Positions 30,709 to 40,440 of a DNA stretch of 64,000 bases are shown piece by piece (within the stretch, counting starts at the first letter, position 1; each line of letters begins with the position of its first letter). Source of the DNA: Bacillus inaquosorum KCTC 13429 (GTDB taxonomy: Bacteria; Bacillota; Bacilli; Bacillales; Bacillaceae). The DNA lies in the NCBI RefSeq assembly GCF_000332645.1, contig NZ_AMXN01000003.1, forward strand, positions 434,001 to 498,000. Reading direction: 5' to 3'. The notes under the pieces are model-generated. The model saw only the letters and a list, made by a program, of their open reading frames with translations, did not search any database and had not been told where the DNA came from. A program made the translations under genes and the position numbers.

Positions 30709-30762
30709 TACAATCACCTGCCTGATTTCTCTTTTATGTAAAAGACGAGACGGCCAGTCTCG

Positions 30763-31212
30763 TCAGGATACTTTGCATCCGCAGCTTCCGCCTGAACCGC
30801 AGCCGCCTCCGCATGAAGACAAACCGTCAAAATAAGGGTTCCCAGTCGGAACTTTAACATGCTCTGAAACAGCAGTCCCAATCTCGACGCTAACCTCGTC
30901 AAGAATAGACTGGAGCTCATTTTCAGCTCTCTTGAAGTCAGCCACCTTATCGTTCAGGTCCAGCTCCCGCTTGATCTCCCTCATTTTCCGGGATATTTCT
31001 CTATAGTCAGGATGATATTTACCAAAACGCTGTACATCCTCATACTGCTCTTTTATTTTGATAAAAGAACGAATAATCCGCCCTGCCTCTTCATCTTCCT
31101 GGAGACGCTTGTAACAATTGCGGTAGTTCTCAGCCGTCTCCGACTGCAGAATCATCTCGGCAAGCTGCTGAGCTTCACTTTGAAGCCGCACGGATTCCAT
31201 CGTCGCATACAT
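30763..31212 (-). CDS. ylbF: YlbF (RicF), Ric/Y-complex subunit
   Basis: With YmcA and YaaT it forms the complex that helps RNase Y mature operon mRNAs and affects Spo0A phosphorylation, biofilm formation and competence. The 149 residues are mostly helical (com_ylbF family). The C-terminus holds six cysteines in a glycine-rich tail (CGGGC, then CGC), which fits the iron-sulfur clusters reported for the complex. The ATG at 31212 is preferred over an ATG three codons earlier by family alignment. Confidence 0.92.
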   Translation of the reverse strand: MYATMESVRLQSEAQQLAEMILQSETAENYRNCYKRLQEDEEAGRIIRSFIKIKEQYEDVQRFGKYHPDYREISRKMREIKRELDLNDKVADFKRAENELQSILDEVSVEIGTAVSEHVKVPTGNPYFDGLSSCGGGCGSGGSCGCKVS

Positions 31213-31293
31213 AACACGCACCTCCAGTTGTTAGTTTACCATGAAACCAGCCAATTGGAAAATGCTTAACCGCAGCCCGAAAACAATCTCACG

Positions 31294-31315
31294 AAAAAAG
31301 ACCCTCTTTCGGGCC
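31294..31315 (-). terminator. Terminator after ylbE
   Basis: GGCCC / GGGTC with a 6-base loop (31300-31304 with 31311-31315), then TTTTTT on the minus strand. It separates ylbDE from ylbF. Confidence 0.8.
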
Positions 31316-31317
31316 TT

Positions 31318-31557
31318 TTAATCTTTTGTCCGCATCGCTTGAAACATTTGCATCATCATTTGCGCCATTTGAACCCCGTTCGAAAACTGGTTCACCCGGT
31401 GCGGTATGGTTTTTTCATAAAAGTTCATCATCTCAAGCTGAAAGGAGGACAGATCATCCGGTTTTCTCGAAAGCCTGCGGTACCATATCGGCTGTTCTCT
31501 GATGAATCGTTTCCGTTCTTCGTTTGCTAAAATAAATTCCTGAACCTCTTTGCGCAT
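31318..31557 (-). CDS. ylbE: YlbE-like protein
   Basis: A 79-residue basic protein (YlbE family) of unknown function, with no membrane segment; WYRRLSRKPDDLSSFQLEM is a conserved-looking core. The ATG at 31557 has AAGGGGAG upstream. It lies 15 bases behind ylbD, in an apparent two-gene sporulation operon. Confidence 0.85.
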   Translation of the reverse strand: MRKEVQEFILANEERKRFIREQPIWYRRLSRKPDDLSSFQLEMMNFYEKTIPHRVNQFSNGVQMAQMMMQMFQAMRTKD

Positions 31558-31572
31558 ATGAGCTCCCCTTTT

Positions 31573-31971
31573 TTAATCCTTTCGAAAAGAAAAAGGATGC
31601 TGTCCAGAGCCTGGCTGAGATTGCTTCTGGCCGTTTCCGGAAAATGTATGAAGAAGACTTTGCAACGATGAGATCGACTGGCTCATTTTATTGATTTGTT
31701 CGTTCATTTGATTGACATCCATCTTTTTCACCGCTGTCACCATCTTAGAGACAAAATCATTTTTTTGCGGTGTTTCAGGCACATCTTCCGCAGCTTCTTC
31801 CGGTTCCCGATATGGATCCCAAATCGGGTCGCTCTCCCCAAAGAGAACCCAATTTTCATATACGTCCTGCCAGCTTCTTTGTTCTTTACGCACTTCTTTT
31901 ATCAGCTTGGGATGCTTTTTGACGAATTGTTTAAAGTCATTGATTGAATGATTGCCATGTTGATTCGCCAC
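31573..31971 (-). CDS. ylbD: Putative spore coat protein YlbD
   Basis: A 132-residue protein of the YlbD coat family. Its acidic middle (EPEEAAEDVPETP) is followed by an amphipathic helix and a glutamine/serine-rich C-terminus. I chose the GTG at 31971 (MANQHGNHS) because GGAGGGGG lies ten bases upstream; another GTG three codons earlier abuts that site. Coat assignment is by family name only; no sporulation promoter could be fixed by eye. Confidence 0.82.
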   Translation of the reverse strand: MANQHGNHSINDFKQFVKKHPKLIKEVRKEQRSWQDVYENWVLFGESDPIWDPYREPEEAAEDVPETPQKNDFVSKMVTAVKKMDVNQMNEQINKMSQSISSLQSLLHTFSGNGQKQSQPGSGQHPFSFRKD

Positions 31972-32171
31972 AATCCTCACCCCCTCCGAAAATCGATACC
32001 TACTACAATGTATCGTTTTGTGAGGCATTGTGTTCGCCTATATTCATTCAGGAATCAATTTTTAACCTTGCCTCCATACACAAAAAAGCCGTAGCCTTAG
32101 AAGGAATGGGAATCTGCCTCCTCTGTTACCATCAGCACTTGCACTCGAGCCATCAGCTTTTGCGGAATAGG

Positions 32172-32203
32172 AAAAGCCGCGGAACCATTTGTCCGCGGCT
32201 TTT
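32172..32203 (-). terminator. Terminator after ylbC
   Basis: AAAAGCCGCGGA / TCCGCGGCTTTT with an 8-base loop, just behind the ylbC stop. Confidence 0.88.
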
Positions 32204-32205
32204 CA

Positions 32206-33246
32206 TTACCATCGTTTAATAAAATTTTGGGTGTAATATTTTCGGTCTACTCCGACACCAAGATGCGTATAATCTGAATTCAGAAGCGCCTTTCGATGGC
32301 CTTCACTATTCAGCCAGCCTTCTACAGCGGCCGGACCGTCCACATAATTGTATGCGATATTTTCTCCCGCTTGCTGAAAGTCAACATCCCCTTCTTCTAA
32401 GCGGTCTTTCAGCGAGCCGTATTTTTTAGAGACATGGGAGAAATAGTTATTGTCCTTCATATCCTCGCTATGTCCAAAAGCCACTTCCGCCGTCGGCTGA
32501 TCCCACTCAAGCTTCGCAAGCCCATGTTTGACGCGTATGACATTCGTCAAATCAAGTATTTGCTTTTCGCTCGTCGTTTGGATCTTTTTCCACTTATCAT
32601 CTGAAACAGCTTTCGGTTCAATCAATTCACCACGGTACACAACCTCATAAGGTCTTTGCTTAACAAAGGTTTGCGCATCAAATGCCCTGATACTGGATAG
32701 CTTCCCCTCAAATTTGTCCATATACAGCTGGACATACATCTTTCCTACTTTTACAGTCGGTCTTGTATTGATGTCCTCTTCAGAAAACTCAAATCGATAG
32801 GAATTTCCTTTATACTCTACATTCACAAATGGTGCCACCTGGGTCGTCTTGAATACTTCTCCGGTCGATTCACCAATTTTGAAAGGCTTTGCGTTAATAT
32901 CATTCCCAGCCGCATATAATGTGACCACTTTATTGTTTAATACCCCGATTTGGATATATTGGTCTTTTCCTTGATTGTATACCCACCAATCGTAATCATA
33001 AGCTGAAGGGTCAATGCGTTCAGGTTCCCCCAGCTTTTTCGTTACATCATCGGCGGACTTGCCCATAAAGGACAATAACCCTGAAGTCGGCATATGTATT
33101 CGCTTGCTGCTTTGCGCTTCCTCATTAGACACTTGAGGCTCGCTGTCATTTGATTTTTTTTCAGGAACAGATCCATATTGAATAAACAGAACATAAGTTC
33201 CGCAGATAATCAAGAGGATAATCAGTGCTCTCAATATATTTTTCAA
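32206..33246 (-). CDS. ylbC: Secreted or anchored CAP-domain protein YlbC
   Basis: A 346-residue protein with an N-terminal anchor (about residues 5-22), a CAP-associated domain (about 55-205) and a C-terminal CAP/SCP domain (about 220-340). The last has HSEDMKDNNYFSHVS, AGENIAYN and GWLNSEGHRKALL, the four CAP signature regions. The function in Bacillus is unknown; forespore expression has been reported. The start is TTG at 33246 after GGGGGTGA. Confidence 0.88.
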   Translation of the reverse strand: MKNILRALIILLIICGTYVLFIQYGSVPEKKSNDSEPQVSNEEAQSSKRIHMPTSGLLSFMGKSADDVTKKLGEPERIDPSAYDYDWWVYNQGKDQYIQIGVLNNKVVTLYAAGNDINAKPFKIGESTGEVFKTTQVAPFVNVEYKGNSYRFEFSEEDINTRPTVKVGKMYVQLYMDKFEGKLSSIRAFDAQTFVKQRPYEVVYRGELIEPKAVSDDKWKKIQTTSEKQILDLTNVIRVKHGLAKLEWDQPTAEVAFGHSEDMKDNNYFSHVSKKYGSLKDRLEEGDVDFQQAGENIAYNYVDGPAAVEGWLNSEGHRKALLNSDYTHLGVGVDRKYYTQNFIKRW

Positions 33247-33290
33247 TCTATCACCCCCGTGGCGAATCACAATGTCTTGCCTTACATCTC

Positions 33291-33319
33291 ATTACAATAC
33301 AGCCTATTTAACATGTCAA
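33291..33319 (-). promoter_or_regulatory. SigA-like promoter before ylbC
   Basis: TTGACA (33314-33319), 17 bases, TGTAAT (33291-33296) on the minus strand. Given the sporulation expression known for this gene, a second promoter may exist. Confidence 0.5.
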
Positions 33320-33330
33320 AGATTTATGTG

Positions 33331-33777
33331 TTAATGAAAAAAGCCTTCTTCTCTATTATCACCCTCGGAAATATCCGATAAGGCACTGCCGGCACGTTCA
33401 TTGGTTTGTTCAGATAAAGAAAGATCACCAAGCGTGACAATTCCAGTCAGCTTTTTGTTTTTTGTAACAGGTATCCTTCTGAGCTGATGGGATGCCATCA
33501 AATGAAGAACCTCATCGACTGAAGCATCTTCCTCCACACTGACAGGTTTTTCGGTCATCGCGTCAGTGATTTTTTGCGAGTTTGGTTTTTTTATGGCGAT
33601 TCCTCTTAACACGAGATCACGGTCGGTTACGATGCCTACCAGTGTTTCTCCATCCTCATCAACTATCGGAATCGCACCTACATTCGCGTCTTTCATCTTT
33701 ACCGCAGCTTCATATACATTATCTAATACCGTGCAATATTGCAAGTCGGCTGTCATCAGATCTTTTATTTTTGTCAT
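33331..33777 (-). CDS. ylbB: CBS-domain protein YlbB
   Basis: A 148-residue protein made almost wholly of two CBS domains (about 8-62 and 75-130): IVTDRDLVLRGIA closes the first and IVTLGDLSL the second. Such pairs bind adenine nucleotides; the ligand and partner are unknown. The ATG at 33777 follows AAAGGAGG; the in-frame ATG 18 codons upstream has no site. A weak SigF-like pair (GTATG, then GACGACAATA) lies in front. Confidence 0.9.
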   Translation of the reverse strand: MTKIKDLMTADLQYCTVLDNVYEAAVKMKDANVGAIPIVDEDGETLVGIVTDRDLVLRGIAIKKPNSQKITDAMTEKPVSVEEDASVDEVLHLMASHQLRRIPVTKNKKLTGIVTLGDLSLSEQTNERAGSALSDISEGDNREEGFFH

Positions 33778-33916
33778 CCGTATAACCTCCTTTAGTCTAG
33801 TGCTATTGTCGTCAAAATTTAATTTTTGCATACTTTCAAAAGAAGAAGATTCATTGAAAGTTTAACGCTTTCATACTATGATTGTCAGGAAAGGTAATTT
33901 TTATAAGGAGGGGTCA

Positions 33917-34279
33917 GTGTTGAAGTTTACTGAAAGCGGACTTGAAGGGGTAAAGGCTGAGCTAAGCTGGCTGGACGACTTGATGGAAAGCAAAGGCCTC
34001 GTCAGAGCGGGTCAATGGGATTACGAAAGAGTCACCTATGACAGGAAGTTTTCGACGATCGAGGGTACGTTTTATCTGCGGATACAAGGCATTGCGGCAG
34101 AGGGCGATGTTGGAAGCGGCCGCGCCGTGATTCAATTAATGTCCCCTCTCTTAGGCAAGCATTATTACCCGCATGGAGTAGAATATGGAGAAACGGAAGA
34201 GTTTCCCGTACAGGTTGTGACAAAAAGCAAGGCACTGATTCAGGACATCTCCGACTTGTTAAAAACAGTTCAAATGTAA
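33917..34279 (+). CDS. ylbA: YugN-like family protein YlbA
   Basis: A 120-residue protein I associate with the YugN-like family; no function is known and there is no signal or membrane segment. GQWDYERVTYDRKF looks like the conserved core. The GTG at 33917 (MLKFTES) has AAGGAGG five bases before; a TTG directly after it is an equally possible start. It is divergent from ylbB and convergent with ctaG. Confidence 0.82.
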   Translation: MLKFTESGLEGVKAELSWLDDLMESKGLVRAGQWDYERVTYDRKFSTIEGTFYLRIQGIAAEGDVGSGRAVIQLMSPLLGKHYYPHGVEYGETEEFPVQVVTKSKALIQDISDLLKTVQM

Positions 34280-34281
34280 TG

Positions 34282-34312
34282 AAAAGGTACAGCATGTTTT
34301 GCTGTACCTTTT
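34282..34312. terminator. Bidirectional terminator between ylbA and ctaG
   Basis: AAAAGGTACAGCA / TGCTGTACCTTTT with a short loop; A and T tails on both sides, touching the ctaG stop. Confidence 0.93.
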
Positions 34313-35204
34313 ATGATATCGTTTGCTGAATATACGGCGGCTCCTCTTGCCCGTCCTTTTCCCTTTCTTTCTTCACCCATTGGAAAAAAATAATCGCCAA
34401 AAAAGTACCGTACACAATTTCCTGAATGATTTTCATCATAACCGCTCCGAGCTGCTGATCTTCTAACAAAGGCAGTGTATTGAATATCTCCGGTCCTGTT
34501 AATGGGACCTGCCCCATCATATCTGCAGGCACACAAAGCTTCATTGCCTCAGCCCACGCAGACGGATCTGTATAGGTGGCGTATAACGGCGCACCGCTGA
34601 ACATGATCAATGCGCAAGCAGGCGTGAGCAGTATACCGTCCGCCATAATATATCCCAGCTTCATCAAGCCGCTGAGCTGCCGAAGAGGCTCTACCTTATG
34701 AACAAGCGGCCACCACATCAAAAACGCAAGCACAAAGATAAGCCAAGTCATTAACGTATGGTAAAACGGATCCGTTTTGACAGCATCAAATATAAACGGA
34801 ACATGATATAAAGAAAAAATGCCGTTAAATAAAAGCAAAGCAATTAAAGGCATCGAGAAAAATGAAAAAACCGGTTTAATGGCAGGCTTGAAAATGATTT
34901 TCTCCCAGAGCCATGCAGGAACTCCCGCGATCAATAACGGCGGGACGACCAAGTACAGCACAGCCATCTGCACCATATGCGCGCTGAACATAATATGTCC
35001 GAGCAGATCAACCGGGCTTCCCTCGGCTGCATATAAAAACAGCATCGCCGACAGAAAGCACATCATCTCTTTACCTGTTATCCGTTCAGGCTTTGAAGAC
35101 ATTCGCCTGTAAAAAAAGAGATAAAGCACCGTAATGCCCAACAGGATACAAAAAAGATAAGGGCTCCACATCGCGCGAAACCCAAATACCTCTAACTGAT
35201 TCAT
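34311..35204 (-). CDS. ctaG: Cytochrome caa3 assembly protein CtaG
   Basis: Integral membrane protein needed for active caa3 oxidase. The 297 residues have about seven transmembrane helices, and histidines near membrane borders ([19 protein letters not shown]) may handle copper. This is the Bacillus CtaG_Caa3 type, not related to the Cox11-type CtaG. Last gene of the ctaCDEFG operon, 26 bases after ctaF. Confidence 0.95.
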   Translation of the reverse strand: MNQLEVFGFRAMWSPYLFCILLGITVLYLFFYRRMSSKPERITGKEMMCFLSAMLFLYAAEGSPVDLLGHIMFSAHMVQMAVLYLVVPPLLIAGVPAWLWEKIIFKPAIKPVFSFFSMPLIALLLFNGIFSLYHVPFIFDAVKTDPFYHTLMTWLIFVLAFLMWWPLVHKVEPLRQLSGLMKLGYIMADGILLTPACALIMFSGAPLYATYTDPSAWAEAMKLCVPADMMGQVPLTGPEIFNTLPLLEDQQLGAVMMKIIQEIVYGTFLAIIFFQWVKKEREKDGQEEPPYIQQTIS

Positions 35205-35230
35205 TTCTTCACCTCCGGCGGCTGTTCAAA

Positions 35231-35563
35231 TTACCACCATATAATTGTGACAAACGCAAGCACAGTGATGAACGCGACAAACACCCCTGAATACAAAAAC
35301 AGTGCCGGCGCCTCATGCCCTTTTTGATTCATATGCATGAAATAATACAGCTGGAAGATGACTTGAACTGCAGCAAGCAGAATAATGAAAGGAATCGTAA
35401 ACCAGCTGCCGACACCGTCCGTTGCCACAGTCAGAAATGCAACAATCGTAAGACCGATCATTAAGCCAAAAGACAGAACCTGATATTTCATCTCCTGAGC
35501 ATGCTTCTTTTTCTTAAATTCAAGGTCGCTGTTGATATGCCCTCTGCTTTTTTTACCGACCAT
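35231..35563 (-). CDS. ctaF: Cytochrome caa3 oxidase subunit IV
   Basis: A 110-residue small oxidase subunit with three transmembrane segments (about 30-50, 56-76 and 86-108) and the conserved QLYYFMHM. The ATG at 35563 (MVGKKSRG) has GGTGGGA upstream; the frame is open 17 codons further but that overlaps ctaE. It is 2 bases after ctaE. Confidence 0.96.
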   Translation of the reverse strand: MVGKKSRGHINSDLEFKKKKHAQEMKYQVLSFGLMIGLTIVAFLTVATDGVGSWFTIPFIILLAAVQVIFQLYYFMHMNQKGHEAPALFLYSGVFVAFITVLAFVTIIWW

Positions 35564-35565
35564 GT

Positions 35566-36189
35566 TTATCCCACCATCCCCATTAAATATACAACGGTAA
35601 AGATGAAGACCCACACGACATCAATAAAGTGCCAATAAAGACTGGCAACATAAAACTTAGGCGCCGTATACAGGTTCAGACCCCTCTTGGCATTACGGAT
35701 CATCAGCGTGCTGATCCACATAAGCCCAAATGCCACGTGGGCGCCGTGTGTACCGACAAGCGTGTAAAACGCGGAACCGAGCGCAGAGCTTGTGATGGTA
35801 AATCCAAACTCATGGGTGTAATGCTTAAACTCATAAATCTCCAATGCTAAAAAGCCAGCCCCCAATAAGATCGTAATTCCCAGCCAAAGCTGCATTTTGC
35901 CGAAGGAAAAGTTCTTCATGTGGTACATTGCGTACACACTCGTTAAACTGCTCGTTAACAATAGCATTGTGGCGATAAAAACAAGTGTTACATCGAACAT
36001 TTCCGTCGTAGGCGGATCACCGGCGTTTGAATTCCGGAGTGCAAGAAACGTTGCGAAGAGAGACGCGAACAAAACTGTCTCTCCCCCAAGAAAAAGCCAA
36101 AAACCTAAAAATTTATTTTTCCCTTCCAGTGTTACTTTTTCGGGAGAAGCTGGAAAGGTTTCTGCGGTGAATTTTTCTTCAATTTGCAT
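35566..36189 (-). CDS. ctaE: Cytochrome caa3 oxidase subunit III
   Basis: A 207-residue subunit III with five transmembrane helices; the conserved GTHGAHVAFGL and WHFIDVVWVF stabilise the proton-uptake side of subunit I. Its ATG overlaps the last base of the ctaD stop (TAATG), so translation is coupled. Confidence 0.97.
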   Translation of the reverse strand: MQIEEKFTAETFPASPEKVTLEGKNKFLGFWLFLGGETVLFASLFATFLALRNSNAGDPPTTEMFDVTLVFIATMLLLTSSLTSVYAMYHMKNFSFGKMQLWLGITILLGAGFLALEIYEFKHYTHEFGFTITSSALGSAFYTLVGTHGAHVAFGLMWISTLMIRNAKRGLNLYTAPKFYVASLYWHFIDVVWVFIFTVVYLMGMVG

Positions 36190-38057
36190 TATGCCTTCAC
36201 CCCTTTATCATCGTTCGGCAGTTCCTCTTTATGAATATGATAGCCGTGATCATCAATTACTGAGCGAAGCAGCATCGTAATGAATGTGATGCCGAGCCCG
36301 ATAAAGATCACCGGCAACCCCCAAGCGTGATCGGTTCTGTACAGCAGCCCGAACGCTGCGACAAAGAGACCGAAGGAAATGATGAACGGCAGGATTGAGC
36401 CGTTCGGCATATGAATATCATCAACCGGTTCAGCCGGTGTCATTGATTTGTGTCCTGCCTGCTTCTCGATCCAAAACGGATCAAGCCCTCTGACAAAAGG
36501 AAGCTGTTTAAAGTTATACTCCGGCGGCGGTGAAGAAACGGTCCATTCAAGCGTACGTCCGTCCTGCCAAGGATCGGCTCCGACATATTCCCCTTTTACT
36601 GATGTCCAAATGACATTGACCAGCAGAAGAATAACAGCTGCCGCCATAAAGAACGCCCCGATCGTACTGATCAAGTTGCCGGTTTCAAGACCCTGGCCTG
36701 GCAAAAACGTATAAACCCGGCGCGGCATCCCCATCAAACCGACAAAATGCTGAATGAAAAACGTGAGATGAAAGCCGATAAAAAACAATACAAATGAAAT
36801 TTTCCCCATCGTTTCATGCAGAATCTTACCGAACATTTTCGGCCACCAGAAATGAACACCGGCTAAAAGGCCGAATACCACGCCGCCAATAATGACATAG
36901 TGGAAGTGCGCCACCACAAAATACGTATCATGGAACTGATAATCAGCAGCAGCTGCTGCCAGCATGACTCCCGTCACACCGCCGAGCACGAAGGACGGAA
37001 TAAATGAGACGGCATACAGCATCGCTGTCGTATACTTTACATTTCCTCCCCAGATCGTCAAAAGCCAGTTAAAAATCTTAATCCCGGTCGGTATCGCGAT
37101 AGCCATTGTGGCAACCGCAAAAATCGCATTTGCAATCGGGCCGAGACCTGTCGTAAACATGTGATGCACCCAAACCATAAAGCCCAAAAAGCCAATGAGC
37201 ACGATGGCAAAAACCATTGATGAGTACCCAAACAAACGCTTTCTGGCAAACACAGGGATGACCTCTGAAAAAATACCGAATGCAGGCAAAATTAAGATAT
37301 AAACCTCCGGATGGCCAAAGATCCAAAATAAATGCTCCCAAATGACCGTATTCCCGCCAAGCTCCGGATTAAAGAAATTGGTGCCGAACAGCCGATCCAG
37401 CATCATCAGTGCCAATCCGACCGTAAGCGGCGGAAATGCAAACAAAATCAATGCCGAAGCCACAAATGTCGTCCATGTAAACAAAGGCAGCCTCATGTAT
37501 GTCATGCCCGGAGCCCTCATGTTGATAATCGTGGCCAAAAAGTTAATCCCGGCTATCAGCGTCCCAAGCCCCGATATTTGCAGTCCGAGGACGAAAAAGT
37601 CTATGCCGTGCCCTTCAGAATGAAGCGAAAGTGAGGCGTATGACGTCCAGCCCGCGTCTGGTGCTCCGCCCAAAAACCAGCTTAGATTTAAGAAAATGCC
37701 CCCGAAAAAGAAGAGCCAAAAACCGAGCGAGTTTAAAAATGGAAACGAAACGTCGCGAGCCCCAATCTGCAAAGGCACGACCGCATTCATCAAGGCAAAT
37801 AAAAGCGGCATCGCAGCCAGAAAGATCATTGTCGTCCCGTGCATTGTCATTACTTCATTGTACGCTTGGGCACTGAGAAAAGCATTTTCAGGTTTTGCAA
37901 GCTGAATTCTGATAAACATCGCTTCAATTCCCCCGACAAGAAAGAAGAATCCCCCGGCGATTAAGTAAAGAATTGCGATTTTTTTATGGTCCACCGTCGT
38001 CAAATAATCCCAAAGTATAGATCCGCGCGTCCGTTTTTCTGTAAGCGCATTCAACAT
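36189..38057 (-). CDS. ctaD: Cytochrome caa3 oxidase subunit I
   Basis: Catalytic subunit of the aa3-type terminal oxidase, which reduces oxygen and pumps protons. The 622 residues carry 12 core helices plus extra C-terminal ones. Low-spin heme ligands are in TMHGTTM and HFHYVI; CuB ligands are in FGHPEVYILILP (the histidine and the tyrosine cross-link) and VHHMFTTG. Overlaps ctaE by one base and follows ctaC by 32 bases. Confidence 0.98.
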   Translation of the reverse strand: MLNALTEKRTRGSILWDYLTTVDHKKIAILYLIAGGFFFLVGGIEAMFIRIQLAKPENAFLSAQAYNEVMTMHGTTMIFLAAMPLLFALMNAVVPLQIGARDVSFPFLNSLGFWLFFFGGIFLNLSWFLGGAPDAGWTSYASLSLHSEGHGIDFFVLGLQISGLGTLIAGINFLATIINMRAPGMTYMRLPLFTWTTFVASALILFAFPPLTVGLALMMLDRLFGTNFFNPELGGNTVIWEHLFWIFGHPEVYILILPAFGIFSEVIPVFARKRLFGYSSMVFAIVLIGFLGFMVWVHHMFTTGLGPIANAIFAVATMAIAIPTGIKIFNWLLTIWGGNVKYTTAMLYAVSFIPSFVLGGVTGVMLAAAAADYQFHDTYFVVAHFHYVIIGGVVFGLLAGVHFWWPKMFGKILHETMGKISFVLFFIGFHLTFFIQHFVGLMGMPRRVYTFLPGQGLETGNLISTIGAFFMAAAVILLLVNVIWTSVKGEYVGADPWQDGRTLEWTVSSPPPEYNFKQLPFVRGLDPFWIEKQAGHKSMTPAEPVDDIHMPNGSILPFIISFGLFVAAFGLLYRTDHAWGLPVIFIGLGITFITMLLRSVIDDHGYHIHKEELPNDDKGVKA

Positions 38058-38089
38058 ATGTGACCTCCCCCAATATCTCCCTTTCTTCC

Positions 38090-39160
38090 CTACTTGCTTT
38101 CCGTTTTTAAGCCTTTTAAGTATTCATAAAGCGCATCTGTTTCACTGTCTGACAGCTTCGGATATGTTCCTGTCATTTTGTTACCCGGTTTTATGCTCTC
38201 AGGATCCTTCAGCCAAGCCTTCACATTTTCTTCGTTGGCGTCTTTCACCCCTGCCACTTTTGCCCTTTCACCGAAGGTCGCTAAGTTAGGTGCCGTTCTT
38301 GCTGCTTCTGCACGTTTATCATTCGGCTCTACCGCATGGCAGCTCAGACAGTTCTTCTCTTTAAACAGTTCTTCGCCCTGCTTAGCCAAATCACTCTCTG
38401 TTGTAGACTTATAGTTTTTCATTTCTTTTGTCCAGCCCTGGAATTCTTTTGCAGACATCGTCTTTACCTTAAAATCCATCAACGCGTGTGAAGGGCCGCA
38501 AAGCTCTGCACACTTCCCAAAAAACATATCTCCTGCCTCTTTGCTTCGTTTTGAATCAAATGTCAGGAAAAACTTATTTTCATTATCCGTATTCGTATCA
38601 AGTTTTCCTCCAACCGAGGGAATCCAGAAGGAATGTTTGACATCTGAAGCTTTTAAATTAAAATATACCCGCTGGTCTGTCGGCACAATCAGCTCCTGGC
38701 TTGTGATAATGCCATAATCAGGATATTCAAACTCCCACCAATATAGATTTGCCCGGACATTGACTACAAGCGCATCCTCAGCTTTGCGGCTTTTCTTATC
38801 CATTGGTGATGTATCTGCTAGCTCAAGCGTATATAATACGACAGGGATCACAAGAATGATGAGCAGCAAAATCGGGATCACGGTCCATGTGATTTCTAAA
38901 AATTTGTTCCCCTCTACCTGTTTCGGTATCGTGTTCTCACCGACCCGTGATCTTCTGAATCTCACAATCACATAAAAGAAGATAACAGATACTACTGCAA
39001 CAACAACCACCATAATCAATGTGCTGAGCACTGTCAGGTCATACTGTTTATCAGCCACCTCGCCAGCAGGCTTGAGCGTGGATAAAAAAGGTTTTCCACA
39101 TCCGCTTAATAGAAGCGGCACTAAGGCTAATAATAAAATAAGACGCCAATGCTTTACCAT
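38090..39160 (-). CDS. ctaC: Cytochrome caa3 oxidase subunit II with fused cytochrome c
   Basis: Electron-input subunit. The 356-residue lipoprotein has a signal peptide with lipobox LLSGC, two transmembrane helices (about 42-65 and 85-108), a cupredoxin domain with the CuA ligands (the histidine in VKHSFWIP, then CAELCG with the following histidine), and a C-terminal cytochrome c domain with CLSCH and a distal methionine in GNKMTGT. Such a fusion defines the caa3 type. The ATG at 39160 is preferred over one three codons upstream. Confidence 0.97.
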   Translation of the reverse strand: MVKHWRLILLLALVPLLLSGCGKPFLSTLKPAGEVADKQYDLTVLSTLIMVVVVAVVSVIFFYVIVRFRRSRVGENTIPKQVEGNKFLEITWTVIPILLLIILVIPVVLYTLELADTSPMDKKSRKAEDALVVNVRANLYWWEFEYPDYGIITSQELIVPTDQRVYFNLKASDVKHSFWIPSVGGKLDTNTDNENKFFLTFDSKRSKEAGDMFFGKCAELCGPSHALMDFKVKTMSAKEFQGWTKEMKNYKSTTESDLAKQGEELFKEKNCLSCHAVEPNDKRAEAARTAPNLATFGERAKVAGVKDANEENVKAWLKDPESIKPGNKMTGTYPKLSDSETDALYEYLKGLKTESK

Positions 39161-39303
39161 TTCACCCAACCCCTTTTCTGGTCAATACAAAGGCGGAAAG
39201 CAGATTCGAAATCCATCGCAATCCAGCCTATCACCAATAAAGCACTTACATTTCCTCTTCTCTTAAATTATGAGTGTTTTTACTCAAAATGCCATCTATG
39301 TAT

Positions 39304-39343
39304 AAAAGTAAAGCCGCCTGATTAAACAAAAGGTCAAGGCGGC
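39304..39343 (-). terminator. Terminator between ctaB and ctaC
   Basis: GCCGCCTTGA pairs with TCAGGCGGC (39313-39321 with 39334-39343; one bulged base), followed on the minus strand by TTTACTTTTA. It lies within the cta cluster, so ctaC transcription needs read-through or its own promoter. The 153 bases between it and ctaC hold no promoter I could fix. Confidence 0.7.
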
Positions 39344-39401
39344 ATTTACTAGTTGTCATCGTTTATTTTGAAGCGATAAAACAAGCAATGTATCTATTTT
39401 T

Positions 39402-40319
39402 TTAGAAAAGAGTCAAGACAACCATGGCAACGAAATAGATTGTCATGTAATTGAGCGAGTAAACGAACATCTGCGTTGCCCACTTCATGATATTCTTGGA
39501 GCGGAAGCCCATCAAGCCGAGAATCAGCCAGCCGATATTTAACAGCAAGCCGAGGATGACAATCGGAAGGCCAAGGCTTCCAAGGAAAAACGGTAGCGGC
39601 ATCAGACACGCAACCCAGACAATAATTTGTCTTTTTGTCACTTCAAATCCGTATACGACAGGAAGCATCGGAATATTTGCAGCTCTGTAATCCTCAGTTT
39701 TCTTAATAGCCAATGCTAAGAAATGAGGAATCTGCCAAATAAATAAAATCATGAATAATACCCATGCCACGACACCGATATTGCCTTCCACTGCCGTCCA
39801 TCCAATAAGCGGCGGCACTGCACCGGAAACACTTCCTACTACTGTGTTAATCGTATAACGGCGTTTCGTCCACATTGTGTACAATACAACATACGTAAAG
39901 ACTCCGATAAAACCGATAACGGCAGCCATGACAGTTGTCATCAGCAGCATGATCAATCCTAAAGCAACCAGCAAAATTCCAGACCATAACGCCTGATTTG
40001 GCTGAATTTTACCCGTAACCGTCGGTCTTACTTTCGTGCGTTCCATAAGATGATCGATATCCCGATCATACCAGTTATTGATCGCGCATGAGCCCGCAAT
40101 AATCAGAGAAGATCCGATTAACGTAAGAAGAACGGTGTTTATATTGCCTAAAAAACTCAAACCGGAAATATGCAGAGCAAGCCACATTCCAGTAAAAGTC
40201 GTGATGAGATTAGAATTGACGATCCCTATTTTAATAAGGGACAGAAAATCTTTCCATGCCGTTGTTTCTTCAATTTGTCCGTCTATAGCTGTATCATTTA
40301 AGATTCTGGAGTTAGCCAT
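39402..40319 (-). CDS. ctaB: Protoheme IX farnesyltransferase (heme O synthase)
   Basis: UbiA-family prenyltransferase that adds farnesyl to heme B, making heme O. It has 305 residues and about nine helices. The first aspartate-rich motif is [14 protein letters not shown], with RPTVTG after it; the second region is around [15 protein letters not shown]. The ATG at 40319 (MANSRIL) has GGGAGG before it; the frame is open 29 codons further without a site. It is divergent from ctaA, whose enzyme uses its product. Confidence 0.96.
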   Translation of the reverse strand: MANSRILNDTAIDGQIEETTAWKDFLSLIKIGIVNSNLITTFTGMWLALHISGLSFLGNINTVLLTLIGSSLIIAGSCAINNWYDRDIDHLMERTKVRPTVTGKIQPNQALWSGILLVALGLIMLLMTTVMAAVIGFIGVFTYVVLYTMWTKRRYTINTVVGSVSGAVPPLIGWTAVEGNIGVVAWVLFMILFIWQIPHFLALAIKKTEDYRAANIPMLPVVYGFEVTKRQIIVWVACLMPLPFFLGSLGLPIVILGLLLNIGWLILGLMGFRSKNIMKWATQMFVYSLNYMTIYFVAMVVLTLF

Positions 40320-40379
40320 AACGTAAACCTCCCTTACAAACCTAACGCAGGAGAATAAAAAAACCTGCAACTCTATCAT

Positions 40380-40396
40380 ACAAGATAACATCTTGT
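40380..40396. repeat. Inverted repeat in the ctaB promoter region
   Basis: ACAAGAT-AAC-ATCTTGT is a perfect 7-bp dyad 60 bases upstream of ctaB. It sits where a -35/spacer would be for the ctaB promoter, so it could be an operator. The 354-base ctaA-ctaB gap otherwise holds the two TTGTGAA motifs listed separately and no gene. Confidence 0.45.
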
Positions 40397-40440
40397 AAAA
40401 AAACATCCTATTAAATATTAAACGACAAACAGGAATTTAT

